Assembly: GCF_000308595.1 (NCBI RefSeq)
Contig: NZ_BAGA01000184.1
Span: 49,759 to 113,758, forward strand
Source: Nocardia higoensis NBRC 100133
Lineage (GTDB): Bacteria; Actinomycetota; Actinomycetes; Mycobacteriales; Mycobacteriaceae
DNA length: 64,000 nucleotides
Direction: 5' to 3'
Part shown: positions 1-8,389 of the stretch, one piece after another
Position numbering within the stretch: position 1 is the first letter of the stretch
Layout of the letters: each line of letters opens with the position of its first letter
The notes under the pieces: model-generated
The model's database searches: none
Told to the model about the DNA's origin: nothing
The model's input: only the letters and a program-made list of their open reading frames with translations
Translations under genes and position numbers: made by a program

Positions 1-144
1 AAAGACGAAATCGAGGCCAAACACCAAGCAGCTCTAGAACGCGCCGCCCGGAGAATCAAACCCAACCGCCCCCTCCTCGAAGTGCTCAACGACGCGCTCG
101 ATGAAGACGATGACGAAGCAGGCTGCTCGGTCTGCCATTTGTGA
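1..144 (+). CDS. C-terminal end of a hypothetical protein (5' truncated by window)
   Basis: Frame 1 is open from the first base to a TGA ending at 144 and gives 47 residues without a start, so this is the tail of a gene that begins left of the window. The piece is charged and helical at first (KDEIEAKHQAALERAARR), then acidic (DEDDDEA), and ends in a CxxC pair, CSVCHL. Composition and codon use resemble the mobile-element genes that follow. The family cannot be recognised from this fragment. Between 145 and 426 no convincing gene is seen. Confidence 0.55.
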   Translation, partial: KDEIEAKHQAALERAARRIKPNRPLLEVLNDALDEDDDEAGCSVCHL

Positions 145-426
145 GTGACGGCACGGGCACGATGAGGAACCCGAGTGCCCACACCGCGGGCTCCACGACC
201 GGCCAGCCGGCTGCAGAGAACAGCTACAGCAACCGTCTGTTCGATGTACGCCCCTCGATGCGCCTTCGTAGCGTGCCGCATGGCCGCCGCGAGTTAAGTT
301 GATCACTCAAATCCTGACCAGGTACCAAAACCCGCTCGACAGCGCGTTGGCGAGGGTGTTGGATAGCGTGCAGAGTTCTCTGCACGCACCAGCACCACAA
401 GCACACCGCAAGAGCGGCTTTGGGAG

Positions 427-1047
427 GTGGATCCCAGCGTGAACATCAACATCAGCTGCCCCGGTTGTGGTCTGCTCGACTGCGTCCAGAGTGTCCCCGC
501 ATTATGCGCCGGTGGCACCTCGACTTCTCTCGCGACGGGCTCGTACTCGGGCGTTACTTTTTCGTCGGCTGGGTTCATGCCGGTCGTCGGGACCATGACC
601 GTTGACCGCACGCACACGTCCTCCCTGGCGGCCAGCTTCGCCCTCTCTCCGGCCATGCGTGCGACGAGTCGGTTGACTCGGATGGGCTGGCTGTTGATGA
701 TTCCGGCAGTGCTGGCATTGCCACCGTCGATCGGGTCCGTGGTCATGGAGGACCCTGATGTTCCTCGCTGGGCAGCGGTAGTCGTTGCACTGTTCTTCGT
801 AGGTGCGCTCGCCTCCCCCGGACTGCTGACCTTGGCCGTAGCCAGCGGTCGACGTCGCATCAATCGTCGGATCGCTCGTGGCCGCGGTCGTGCGCGCCCG
901 GTGTGGCAGGCCGGGTTCTATTGCCATCGATGCGGCTCCGGATTCTGGCCGCACTCGCCCGCTCCGGGTATCCCTGCCCGTCAGGCGCTTGCGCCTCAGC
1001 ACTTTCGGCGGCATGTGTGGCAGGCCGGTGGCTACGCCGCGTACTGA
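427..1047 (+). CDS. Hypothetical membrane protein with zinc-ribbon-like cysteines
   Basis: A 206-residue protein. A CPGCGLLDC motif lies near the N-terminus (about residues 11-19) and a second cysteine pair, CHRCGSGFW, about residues 164-172, flanking two hydrophobic stretches (about 87-105 and 117-138) that look like transmembrane helices. The cytoplasmic ends would carry the metal-binding loops. The start is GTG at 427, with a GTG four codons downstream as an alternative. The layout (zinc ribbon, two helices, arginine-rich linker, zinc ribbon) recalls small actinobacterial membrane proteins of unknown function. No enzymatic motif is seen. It stands alone, with 165 bp before the next small gene. 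Confidence 0.6.
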   Translation: MDPSVNINISCPGCGLLDCVQSVPALCAGGTSTSLATGSYSGVTFSSAGFMPVVGTMTVDRTHTSSLAASFALSPAMRATSRLTRMGWLLMIPAVLALPPSIGSVVMEDPDVPRWAAVVVALFFVGALASPGLLTLAVASGRRRINRRIARGRGRARPVWQAGFYCHRCGSGFWPHSPAPGIPARQALAPQHFRRHVWQAGGYAAY

Positions 1048-1212
1048 TCTCCTCGTTTCTCCGTTGGACCACTCACGCTGATCAGCGGGTATGTCCCACG
1101 TGGACTTCAGGCCCATGGCCGGCCGAGTATCGCCCGTCGCCGCCGCCGCGATACCTGCAGCTCACTTACAGCAAATACATACCGTCCGGTGTGATCAGCT
1201 AGTGTTCAACGG

Positions 1213-1407
1213 GTGAATTTCGAGGTCGGGTCGTTGATCAAGGTCGTCGCTGGCGGTGTCAGCGTGTTCCGGGTACTCGAGATCGGTGTCGATGGCAACC
1301 CGGATATGGCGTTGGTGCAGTCCGTGGAAGACCAGCCCGGTGTCTACCCGTGGCGAACCGAATTGTCTCTGGCGGTGCCCGCCGATCTTCCACCCTCGCC
1401 GAGGTAG
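1213..1407 (+). CDS. Small hypothetical protein
   Basis: A 64-residue ORF starting at GTG 1213 with the sequence MNFEVGSLIKVVAGGVSVF. Alternating hydrophobic residues and turn residues suggest a small beta-barrel or SH3-like fold, but no family is recognised. Its last 64 bases overlap the 3' end of the convergent gene on the minus strand, which lowers confidence for the end of one of them. No clear Shine-Dalgarno is visible. It could be an element-specific accessory protein. Confidence 0.4.
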   Translation: MNFEVGSLIKVVAGGVSVFRVLEIGVDGNPDMALVQSVEDQPGVYPWRTELSLAVPADLPPSPR

Positions 1408-1991
1408 TCGGGCGAGCTGCCAGCGGACCCGCCGGGAACGAGTGAACCTTCTTCTCCTCCTCCGCCGCCGCCGTTCGTGCGTGCGGATCGATCGCCGCTC
1501 TGCAGGGGTACTCCCGGGTCGCCGGACGGGGCTTCAGAATCGGATACTGCGATCGCCGCTCGAGGGTGCGCTGCCGAGGGCTGCGGCTGTTCGGCCCGCG
1601 CGAGGGCGAGGAGTTGGCGGACCTGCTTGGGGGTGATTTCGAGCAGGTTGGCGACGTCGTCATCGGTGTGGCCGGGTTGGTCTCGAATCGTTCTAGCCGC
1701 GGCGGCTTGCTCTGCGCGTAGCTGCACGATGCGCGCATCAGCCGCGTTTTCGACGACGCCGATTTGGCGGCGTAGTTCCGCGATCTTGTCATCGCGTTCG
1801 GTCTCGCACAGGGTGATCGATTGCCACGCAGCGAGATAGCGCCGCACTGCGGCCGTGGTGGCACGTTCTCGCTCACGCATCTGTTCACGGCGCTGGCGCA
1901 CGCGCGTTCGTGACCGTTCCAGTCGTTGAAGGAGTTCTGGTGATCGACCGGCTCGTGGTCGTGATGTGCGTGGCGGGCGTCGTGAAGTCAT
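1344..1991 (-). CDS. Coiled-coil/HTH-like hypothetical protein
   Basis: A 215-residue protein read leftwards. ATG at 1991 was chosen because GGAGGT lies 5 nt upstream on the minus strand; the open frame extends further but its composition there is not protein-like. Residues about 20-110 are rich in R, E, Q and A, predicting a long coiled coil (RLERSRTRVRQRREQMRERE), followed by a segment that reads like a helix-turn-helix (DDDVANLLEITPKQVRQLL). The C-terminal 90 residues are low-complexity (Pro, Gly, Ser). A DNA-binding role is plausible but inferred. It is the only minus-strand gene in the element and may be its repressor or a partition accessory. Confidence 0.6.
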   Translation of the reverse strand: MTSRRPPRTSRPRAGRSPELLQRLERSRTRVRQRREQMRERERATTAAVRRYLAAWQSITLCETERDDKIAELRRQIGVVENAADARIVQLRAEQAAAARTIRDQPGHTDDDVANLLEITPKQVRQLLALARAEQPQPSAAHPRAAIAVSDSEAPSGDPGVPLQSGDRSARTNGGGGGGEEGSLVPGGSAGSSPDYLGEGGRSAGTARDNSVRHG

Positions 1992-2121
1992 AGCTGACCT
2001 CCAAAGGGCGTTCGGCCAGCCCGCTCGATCCTCCTCCGACGATCTTACCGCAGCTCGATACCTGAGCACCGCCCCTTGATTGCTACTCCCGCTACCTTGT
2101 CCTGCTTTTCCCTCGCCCCTC

Positions 2122-2166
2122 GAACGCCGGCCCGGAGTCCTGCTCCGGGTCGGCGTTCTTTCATTT
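2122..2166 (+). terminator. Terminator-like hairpin upstream of amidoligase module 1
   Basis: The arms GAACGCCGGCCCGGAG (2122-2137) and CTCCGGGTCGGCGTTC (2143-2158) pair over 16 bp with one G-U and a 5-nt loop, followed by a T-rich tail. It lies only 23 nt before the ATG of the next gene, so it could end upstream transcription or act as an attenuator within a leader. Confidence 0.7.
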
Positions 2167-2181
2167 CCGGAAGGTGCTGTC

Positions 2182-3390
2182 ATGCCTCATCCCGTTCTCG
2201 CGGCGAATCCGGCGTGCGCGCTGTGTCGCCGCGCCCGCGCCGGCGACTTTTACATGCTCGACGAAATCCCTGATCAGTGGCTGTGCCAGACCTGCGTGTC
2301 CGAGGTGCCGCGCTGTGATCGGTGCCGCGGATTCACGCGCGAACCGATCACCACCTCGGAGGATCAGCGACTGTGCCGGTCGTGCGCGGCGGGGCTGGTG
2401 GGGTGTGTGTCGTGCCGGGCGTTGACCGACCCGTCGTTGCGCACCGACACCGGCGAGTTCGTGTGTGCCCGGTGCGCGATGGTGTTCTTCGATCGTTGCT
2501 TCAGTTGCGCGCGCTACAGCGACGCCAGCCGCTATCTCTCCGGCGGCCAGCGGGTGTGCCGACGATGCGTGAGCGGGTTCGAATCCTGCACGGCCTGCGG
2601 CACGCTGGTGCGTGCGGGCCGGGGATGTGATTCATGCGCGCGCCCGGATCGGGTGTGGAACTACAGCTACAAGCCCGATCCCCAATTCCACGGCGAAGGG
2701 CCGCTGTTCCTGGGGCTGGAGCTCGAGATCATTGTCCCCGAGCATTCCTACACCGAGTGCGTCGCCCTCGCGGCCGAAGAACTGGGTGGTCTGGGCTATT
2801 TGAAGCAGGATTCCTCGATTCGGCCCACCGGGTTCGAGCTGGTCACCCATCCGATGTCTTACGGGTACGCGATCGAGCGTTTCCCGTGGTCGCTGCTGGA
2901 AGCGCTGGCCGAGCGCGGGTGTGAGACCGACTCCACGGTCGGGTTGCATGTGCATGCCAGCCGCACCGGGTTCGTCTCCCCTGCGCACATCTATCGCTGG
3001 TTGAAGCTGTTGTACCGCAACGAATCCGCGGTCTCCCGGTTGGCGCGGCGGCGGTCGCATTACGCGCCGTTCGACGTGCTCGCCCGGGCGAAGGCTCGCG
3101 ATACCGCCAAGAGCCACCAGCACGCGCTCGGGCTGGACCGGTATCAGGCGATCAACCCCTACCCCCGTCACACCCTCGAGCTGCGCGTGTTCGCCAGCTC
3201 CTTGGACGTGCAGTGCGTGCAAGCGGCGCTGGCCTTCACCGCCGCCTCGATCCACTACACCCGCAACCTGCTGGTCACCGACGTGCGTGCCGGAGCCTGG
3301 GAATGGACGCAGTTCGCTGCCTGGGCCGCCGCGCAACCCGCCTATCGGCCGCTGGTCGCGGAGATGGAGGACCTGGCATGTGCCTGCTGA
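2182..3390 (+). CDS. Zinc-finger amidoligase-like protein, module 1
   Basis: A 402-residue protein from ATG 2182, with GGAAGG 8 nt upstream. The first 152 residues hold ten CxxC pairs (C12/C15, C35/C38, C45/C48, C65/C68, C75/C78, C95/C98, C106/C109, C126/C129, C136/C139, C149/C152), an array of zinc ribbons. The rest matches the putative amidoligase fold (COOH-NH2 ligases related to glutamine synthetase and gamma-glutamylcysteine ligase): GLELEI at 178-183, then FELVTHPMS, a GLHVHASR segment and a late LELRVF segment, as expected for the acidic, metal- and ATP-binding core. Known family members form amide bonds on peptides or small metabolites; the substrate here is unknown. The stop overlaps the next gene by 13 nt, implying coupled translation. 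The module is repeated directly downstream. Confidence 0.8.
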   Translation: MPHPVLAANPACALCRRARAGDFYMLDEIPDQWLCQTCVSEVPRCDRCRGFTREPITTSEDQRLCRSCAAGLVGCVSCRALTDPSLRTDTGEFVCARCAMVFFDRCFSCARYSDASRYLSGGQRVCRRCVSGFESCTACGTLVRAGRGCDSCARPDRVWNYSYKPDPQFHGEGPLFLGLELEIIVPEHSYTECVALAAEELGGLGYLKQDSSIRPTGFELVTHPMSYGYAIERFPWSLLEALAERGCETDSTVGLHVHASRTGFVSPAHIYRWLKLLYRNESAVSRLARRRSHYAPFDVLARAKARDTAKSHQHALGLDRYQAINPYPRHTLELRVFASSLDVQCVQAALAFTAASIHYTRNLLVTDVRAGAWEWTQFAAWAAAQPAYRPLVAEMEDLACAC

Positions 3391-4160
3391 CCTACTACCC
3401 ACCCACCGTCGTCCCGGATCCGGTCGCCTTGTCCTATGGCGCGGCGGTGAACCCGCACGGGCACGGCTACGCCGTCGTCACCGACGACGAGGTCATCGTC
3501 GGCCACGGCATGGCCGCCGAGCCGGTGATCGAGGAGTTCCTCACCGTGCGGGCACGTCACCGCCACGGCGCAGCGCTGTTCCATTCCCGTTACGCCACCA
3601 AAGGAACCCGTGAGCTCGGCAATTGTCACCCCTTCCCGCTCGGCGATGACAGGCGAACAGTGTTGGCGCACAACGGGACTCTGCCCAAACGGGTGCATCC
3701 CCGGGCCTACGATCCGCGCTCGGACACCCGGATCGCCGCCGAGGACTATCTGCCTGGTTCTCCGTTCGGGTCGATCGACACCCGACGCGGGGCACGCGGA
3801 CTGTCGCAGTGGCTGGGCCGCAGCAAGCTGGTGATCCTGACCGTCGATCCTGCCTATCAGCAGCAGGCGTACCTCTTCGGTGAGCACGCCGGCACCTGGG
3901 ATGACGGGGTCTGGTACTCCAACACCAGCTACCTCCCGCCGACGCGGCGCTGGCCGGAAAAGTACCGATACCTGTGCGGATACTGCCGGCGTTTCGACGC
4001 CTACCGCACCAGCCGCTACTGCCGTGACTGCGGCTGGTGCTTCGCCTGCAGCACCCCCGTCCCTGACTGCTCCTGCCGACCGCCACGGCCCGGCGAACCC
4101 GGCGCAGACACCCCAGCGCGACTGCCGGAAGACATCGTCGCGCCGCTGCCTCCTCGCTGA
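3378..4160 (+). CDS. Class II glutamine amidotransferase-like protein, module 1
   Basis: A 260-residue protein. ATG 3378 lies inside the end of the amidoligase gene. It starts Met-Cys, so Cys2 can be the N-terminal nucleophile after Met removal, as in class II glutamine amidotransferases (Ntn hydrolases). Further family signatures are FHSRYATKG, NCHPF and LAHNGTLP. Such proteins hydrolyse glutamine to ammonia or cleave related amides. The C-terminus (about 205-245) adds a cysteine-rich metal-binding tail (CGYCRRF, CRDCGWCFAC). Paired with the amidoligase it may supply ammonia for, or reverse, an amide ligation; that is inference. A terminator follows immediately. Confidence 0.8.
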   Translation: MCLLTYYPPTVVPDPVALSYGAAVNPHGHGYAVVTDDEVIVGHGMAAEPVIEEFLTVRARHRHGAALFHSRYATKGTRELGNCHPFPLGDDRRTVLAHNGTLPKRVHPRAYDPRSDTRIAAEDYLPGSPFGSIDTRRGARGLSQWLGRSKLVILTVDPAYQQQAYLFGEHAGTWDDGVWYSNTSYLPPTRRWPEKYRYLCGYCRRFDAYRTSRYCRDCGWCFACSTPVPDCSCRPPRPGEPGADTPARLPEDIVAPLPPR

Positions 4161-4188
4161 CCCACCCCTGATCTTTCCGTCCCTTGCA

Positions 4189-4230
4189 GAGCCCCGCACC
4201 AGCTGATTCTCGCTGGCGCGGGGCTCTTTT
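4189..4230 (+). terminator. Intrinsic terminator between the two amidoligase modules
   Basis: GAGCCCCGCACCAGC (4189-4203) pairs with GCTGGCGCGGGGCTC (4212-4226), with one mismatch, followed by TTTT. It lies 33 nt before the second amidoligase start, so module 2 needs read-through or a promoter within the element. Confidence 0.8.
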
Positions 4231-4262
4231 CTGTCCCCTTGTCCGAAAGGTCGTGATCATTC

Positions 4263-5492
4263 ATGCCTGCTGCCACCCTGGCCGACACCGCGTGCGAAGA
4301 GTGCTCCCGTCCCGTTGCAACGATCGCACTGACCGAGACGATCGAAGGCGACCGACTGTGCCCGCCCTGCCTGTCCGAGGTCACGTGCTGTGACGAGTGC
4401 GCCACTCCTGCCCGGGAGCGGCACCTGACGGTGGATGGCACGTGGTTGTGCAGTGAATGCCGTATCGGCTGGCATCGCTGTCAGGACTGCGACCACTACA
4501 CCCGCGACATCACCGCGATCATCAGCGGCAACGACGTGTGCGAGGACTGCCGCGACCGCTACGGCACCTGCGACGACTGCGGCGCCTACGCCGCGGACAC
4601 GGTCTACGTCGATGACGGCGACCAGGTGTGCTCGACCTGCGAATACGACAACTACCACGAGTGCGCCGACTGCACCACGCTCATTTCCCGCACCGATTCC
4701 TACTGCAGCTCGTGCGAGCACTCCCCCACCGGCCATCCCCACATCCACGACTACGACTACAAGCCCGACCCCGTCTTCCATGGGGACGGCCCGCTGTTCC
4801 TGGGACTCGAGCTGGAACTGAAGACCCCACGCCACGTTCTCGACGAGGCCGCCGACACCGCCGTCGAACACCTCCGAGGGCTCGGCTACCTGAAGGAAGA
4901 CGGGTCGATCCACCCCTGTGGTTTCGAACTCGTCACCCACCCGATGTCGTATACCTTTGCCCGCGAACAGTTCCCATGGTCGCTGCTGACCCGGCTGCGT
5001 CTGCTCGGCGCCTACACCGACGACGGTGTAGGCATCCACATCCACCTCTCCCGAGCGGGGTTCACCGGCGCCGGGCACATCTATCGGTGGCTGAAGTTCG
5101 TCTACCGCAACGAAACCCCGGTCACCGCCCTGGCTCGGCGCAGTTCCAGCCAGTGGGCCGAGTTCAGTCCCGACGCCCGGGCACGTGCGGCCGACGACGC
5201 GAAAAGCGCCTATCGCCGCGACGTCTTCATTCCGCGCTACGAGGCGGTCAACGTCCGCCCCACCACCACCCTCGAGCTGCGCATGTTCGCCAGCTCGCTC
5301 AGACCGCAGCAGGTCAAGGCCGCGCTTGCTTTCGCAGCCGCGTCGGTGGAATACACCCGCCACCTCTCCGCTGCTCAGATCGCGCGTCGCCGCGGCTGGG
5401 AATGGCCCGCGTTCTGCGCGTGGGTCGCCAACCGCCGCCCCGCCTACGCCCCGCTGCTCGCCGAAATGGAGGCCCTGCGTTGTGCATCCTGA
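4263..5492 (+). CDS. Zinc-finger amidoligase-like protein, module 2
   Basis: A 409-residue paralogue of the protein at 2182-3390 with the same architecture: an N-terminal array of CxxC zinc ribbons (about residues 12-155), then the amidoligase-like core with GLELELK, FELVTHPMS, a GIHIHLSR segment and LELRMF. The cysteine spacing is kept while the linkers diverge, so the copies are old and both under selection. The ATG at 4263 lies near AAAGG. The 3' end again overlaps the amidotransferase gene by exactly 13 nt. No residue change that would obviously inactivate one copy is visible. The paralogues may handle two substrates, or the zinc arrays may target different DNA or protein partners. Confidence 0.8.
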   Translation: MPAATLADTACEECSRPVATIALTETIEGDRLCPPCLSEVTCCDECATPARERHLTVDGTWLCSECRIGWHRCQDCDHYTRDITAIISGNDVCEDCRDRYGTCDDCGAYAADTVYVDDGDQVCSTCEYDNYHECADCTTLISRTDSYCSSCEHSPTGHPHIHDYDYKPDPVFHGDGPLFLGLELELKTPRHVLDEAADTAVEHLRGLGYLKEDGSIHPCGFELVTHPMSYTFAREQFPWSLLTRLRLLGAYTDDGVGIHIHLSRAGFTGAGHIYRWLKFVYRNETPVTALARRSSSQWAEFSPDARARAADDAKSAYRRDVFIPRYEAVNVRPTTTLELRMFASSLRPQQVKAALAFAAASVEYTRHLSAAQIARRRGWEWPAFCAWVANRRPAYAPLLAEMEALRCAS

Positions 5493-6253
5493 CCTTCCTC
5501 AAACCCGGCCACGCACCTGACTTCGATGCCCTGCACCAGGGTGCGTTGGCCAACCCCCACGGCCACGGCTACGCCATCATCACCGGCGCTACCATCACCG
5601 TCGGACGCGGCATGGACGCCGCCGACGTGCTCACCGAATTCACCACCGTCCGTGAGCATTTCCCTGATGGTCCGGCGTTGTTCCATTCACGGCTGGCCAC
5701 CCACGGCCTGCGCACGATCGACAACTGTCACCCGTTCCGGGTCGGTGGTGACGAGCGGACCGTGCTCGCCCACAACGGGATCCTGCCGGCCCACGTGCAC
5801 CCGGCCCCGGGAGACGACCGCTCCGATACCCGGATCACCGCCGAGGACTACCTGCCGGGCCAGCCGTTCGGGTCGCTGGACTCCTGGGCCGGACGCGAAC
5901 GGCTCGAACGCTGGCTGGGCAGCGACAAGATGGTGCTGCTCACCACCGATCCCGCCTACAAGCACTCGGCGTACATCTTCAACGAACACGCCGGAATCTG
6001 GGACCAGGGCTCCTGGTACTCCAACACCAGCTACCTGCCCCACCCCTACGACGGCTGGTACGACATCGCGGGCTACTGCCTCAACTGCGCAGAACCCACC
6101 GACACCGCAGACGACGGCACGGAGATCACCGGCCCGCACTGCCCGTGGTGCGGATTCTGCGCCGACTGCAGCCGCGTCTTCCCCCGATGCGCCTGCCCCG
6201 CCCTCGACAGCACCCACCGCTACGCCGACATCCTCGACCTCGAACACACCTGA
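5480..6253 (+). CDS. Class II glutamine amidotransferase-like protein, module 2
   Basis: A 257-residue paralogue of the protein at 3378-4160. The start must be TTG at 5480, because TTG-TGC places Met-Cys-Ile-Leu-Thr at the N-terminus exactly where the first copy has Met-Cys-Leu-Leu-Thr, keeping Cys2 as the predicted nucleophile. NCHPF and LAHNGILP are conserved. A cysteine-rich tail (CLNC, HCPWCGFCADC) again ends the protein. The weak TTG start inside the upstream gene argues for translational coupling and a fixed ratio to the amidoligase. The true start is easily missed: without the TTG the frame looks like a long ORF running back to 4628. Confidence 0.78.
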   Translation: MCILTFLKPGHAPDFDALHQGALANPHGHGYAIITGATITVGRGMDAADVLTEFTTVREHFPDGPALFHSRLATHGLRTIDNCHPFRVGGDERTVLAHNGILPAHVHPAPGDDRSDTRITAEDYLPGQPFGSLDSWAGRERLERWLGSDKMVLLTTDPAYKHSAYIFNEHAGIWDQGSWYSNTSYLPHPYDGWYDIAGYCLNCAEPTDTADDGTEITGPHCPWCGFCADCSRVFPRCACPALDSTHRYADILDLEHT

Positions 6254-6412
6254 TCCCTTCCCCGGCCGCAGCGCACGAGACGGCCGTGGGGTGACCGGAT
6301 AACGCCGCCAGCGGATGTGTACTTCGCTGCTCGGCATCCCCGCCTCGCGCGCCGCCAGCCGTTCGCCATCCCGCCTCGACAGTCTTCCTTTCCCCGATTG
6401 CAGGAGTAGACG

Positions 6413-6826
6413 ATGACCGACCCCCTCCAGCCTGATCCCACAGCCGTTGCCGAGGGCCCCGAACAGCGGTTCCTGCAGCAGGTTCTGCATCACCTCGACC
6501 GCTGGTTCGGCGACGACAAACACCTCGAGCACCTCGGACACGCCCGCGACCTGCTGCGCCGAAGGATCACCGTCCTGGCCGAGACCGATGCCGACACCGT
6601 GCGGGAGTCGGCGGTAGCGGTTCTCGGGGCCGAACTGCATCGCGCGCGACGCACCGGCGCACTGGTCTCGATCCGCACGCGCGGCGGCCACCGCTACCGG
6701 GCGGTGCGGGTCGAGGCTGTGCACCGCCACCACGCCCGCCTGAGCAGCCACACCCACCAGGGTGTGTTGCTGCCGCTGGCGTTCATCGAGTCCCTCCATC
6801 ACCTCGACCGGGAGCTCCCGCAGTGA
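6413..6826 (+). CDS. Hypothetical protein, element operon
   Basis: A 137-residue soluble protein from ATG 6413 with CAGGAG 9 nt upstream. The N-terminal half looks helical (FLQQVLHHLDRWFGDD); the C-terminal half has a short beta segment (GALVSIRTRGGHRYRAVRV). No catalytic motif or family is recognised. Its TGA overlaps the GTG of the next gene (GTGA), so it opens a small three-gene operon (6413-7588) behind the amidoligase modules. The intergenic stretch 6254-6412 carries only an imperfect GC-rich hairpin near 6262-6291. Confidence 0.6.
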   Translation: MTDPLQPDPTAVAEGPEQRFLQQVLHHLDRWFGDDKHLEHLGHARDLLRRRITVLAETDADTVRESAVAVLGAELHRARRTGALVSIRTRGGHRYRAVRVEAVHRHHARLSSHTHQGVLLPLAFIESLHHLDRELPQ

Positions 6827-7092
6827 GCGCGGGTCCAGACGATGGCGCCGTGCCCCTGCCCCGAGAGGAAGCCCTGGCCGTGCTGGTGGAGGGGCTGACA
6901 GGCTATTTCGCGTCGGTGCGGCAGTTGCTGGGCGCCGGACAGGCGATGGCCCGGCTGCTCGGCGACGACCATCTGGTCGTGTTCGCGCAGATGCTGGCCG
7001 AGCACGAGCGCCACGACCGCGTCGTGCATCTCACCCACCACGCTTTGCTCCACCGACCCCATCCCAGGAGCGGGGACGACTGTGAACACTGA
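6823..7092 (+). CDS. Small helical hypothetical protein
   Basis: An 89-residue protein starting at GTG 6823, overlapping the preceding stop by 4 nt. It is predicted all-helical (EEALAVLVEGLTGYFASVRQ) with a histidine-rich end (HLTHHALLHRPHP). No family is recognised. Its 3' end overlaps the next gene by 11 nt, so three proteins are translated from one message. It may be a small subunit partner of its neighbours. Confidence 0.5.
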   Translation: MSAGPDDGAVPLPREEALAVLVEGLTGYFASVRQLLGAGQAMARLLGDDHLVVFAQMLAEHERHDRVVHLTHHALLHRPHPRSGDDCEH

Positions 7093-7588
7093 CGCCGACC
7101 GCTACCTCGCCCGGATGACACTCGCTCCGGCCTACGCCCGCTACGCGCCCGAGACCGCCGCGCCGAGCGGGCCGATCGTGATCGTCGGCTACCACGCCGC
7201 GTTCGCCTTCCACCCTGCTCCCGGCACCGCTCTGGCCGCATTTCCTGGCATCGACCTCGAAAGCATGACCGCGAGCAGCTTGCCGCTGATGGGGCTGGTG
7301 CGTATCGAACACGCCACCGAAATCGTCACCGTGCACCGCGACGGCAGCACCTCCACCGAATGGAACGACACCACATTCGACCAACTACCGCACGGGACCA
7401 CCTGGTATCTGACGCCCGCAGAACCCGACCCGATGACCGGACGGCCCCGCACAGCGGCCGGACGCTGGGCCGCCGGGAGACACCGAGCACAGCTGCCACG
7501 CTCGGTCGCCCTCCAGGTTCCCGGAGCACCAATCGCCGTGACCATCCACGACCACGACCCACACACCGGCCGCCACTGGTCGCCCTGA
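7082..7588 (+). CDS. Hypothetical protein
   Basis: A 168-residue protein from GTG 7082 inside the end of the previous gene. The middle is rich in predicted beta strands (GPIVIVGYHAAFAFHP; VTVHRDGSTSTEW) and the C-terminal 50 residues are rich in Arg and His. No motif ties it to a known family. It ends the small operon, and 122 bp without obvious signals separate it from the next gene. Confidence 0.55.
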   Translation: MNTDADRYLARMTLAPAYARYAPETAAPSGPIVIVGYHAAFAFHPAPGTALAAFPGIDLESMTASSLPLMGLVRIEHATEIVTVHRDGSTSTEWNDTTFDQLPHGTTWYLTPAEPDPMTGRPRTAAGRWAAGRHRAQLPRSVALQVPGAPIAVTIHDHDPHTGRHWSP

Positions 7589-7710
7589 CCATCACCGTGT
7601 CCAGCCCGCAGTCCCCAGCGGATGAGCACCGTCCGTCCGGGCAACTGCGCGGCGGTCGTGGCTCACAGCCGTCCCTCTATCCATCGACGCCCTATCGATT
7701 CGAGGTGATC

Positions 7711-8139
7711 ATGACCGACTCGAACACCCCAGCACACCGCACCGACCGGATGCCGATTCCGATCCGGCTGGTCGGTGCGCCTACTGCCCAGGGCATGGTC
7801 GTGCCGTTCGTGACCTTGGCCCACCGTGACCGGTCCCGCCCGGTCTGGGGCAAGCTCGACCCGACCCGGTTGCGGGAAGTGTTGCAGCACAGGCTGTGCC
7901 AGATCTGCGGGGAGCCGCTCACCGACCCGGTCGTGCTGTACCTGCGCCCGGCGGACTATCTGCGGGGCGTCGCGGTGGAGCCGGGCCTGCACCCCGAATG
8001 CGGCCTCCTCTCGAAACGGATATGTCCGATGTTGTCCGGGGCGGTGGACCGCTACAACCCGCACCCCACCGTTCACCGCTGCGCCGATCCCGCCTGCACG
8101 TGTGCCCGCTGGATCGAACCCGAACCTCAGTCCCGGTGA
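7711..8139 (+). CDS. Zinc-binding hypothetical protein
   Basis: A 142-residue protein. ATG 7711 is chosen over the longer upstream frame because CGAGGTG lies just before it and the upstream frame is out-of-phase sequence of the preceding gene. It carries CQIC (about residue 66), HPEC (about 94) and a C-terminal CADPACTC cluster, the pattern of a bound zinc ion. This resembles the CxxC-rich habit of other proteins on the element. Function is unknown; a nucleic-acid-binding role is possible. Confidence 0.6.
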   Translation: MTDSNTPAHRTDRMPIPIRLVGAPTAQGMVVPFVTLAHRDRSRPVWGKLDPTRLREVLQHRLCQICGEPLTDPVVLYLRPADYLRGVAVEPGLHPECGLLSKRICPMLSGAVDRYNPHPTVHRCADPACTCARWIEPEPQSR

Positions 8140-8185
8140 AGCCGTCCGCGACGGCCAGCCCGCCGATGCCTGGTACGAGGCGTGG

Positions 8186-8389
8186 ATGGCGTTGGGCGAT
8201 TACACGATCGTCTCCGACCCCGGCACCGGAAACACCGCACCGGCCACCGGTGTCGATCTGCGGCCCTCGTCGCGGATCCGCCGCTTGCGCCGCATCCGCG
8301 ATGCCGCCCCCGGCGCGCACACCCTCGACCTGCTCGCCGCGCTCATCGCCACCCGAGCCCTGTTCCCGAGCGTGGGCGAACCGGAATGA
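8186..8389 (+). CDS. Small hypothetical protein (start uncertain)
   Basis: A frame with protein-like composition runs from about 8120 to the TGA at 8389 (AWYEAWMALGDYTIV then a basic helical tail). The first in-frame ATG in this stretch is 8186, giving 67 residues, but homology could place the true start upstream in the overlap with the preceding gene, and no Shine-Dalgarno decides it. No family is recognised. Confidence 0.4.
   Translation: MALGDYTIVSDPGTGNTAPATGVDLRPSSRIRRLRRIRDAAPGAHTLDLLAALIATRALFPSVGEPE

Noticed and set aside
145..426. Minus-strand frames (for example 224-406) after the truncated first gene
   Set aside because: Short, Cys/Arg-rich shadow-type sequences with no start signal.
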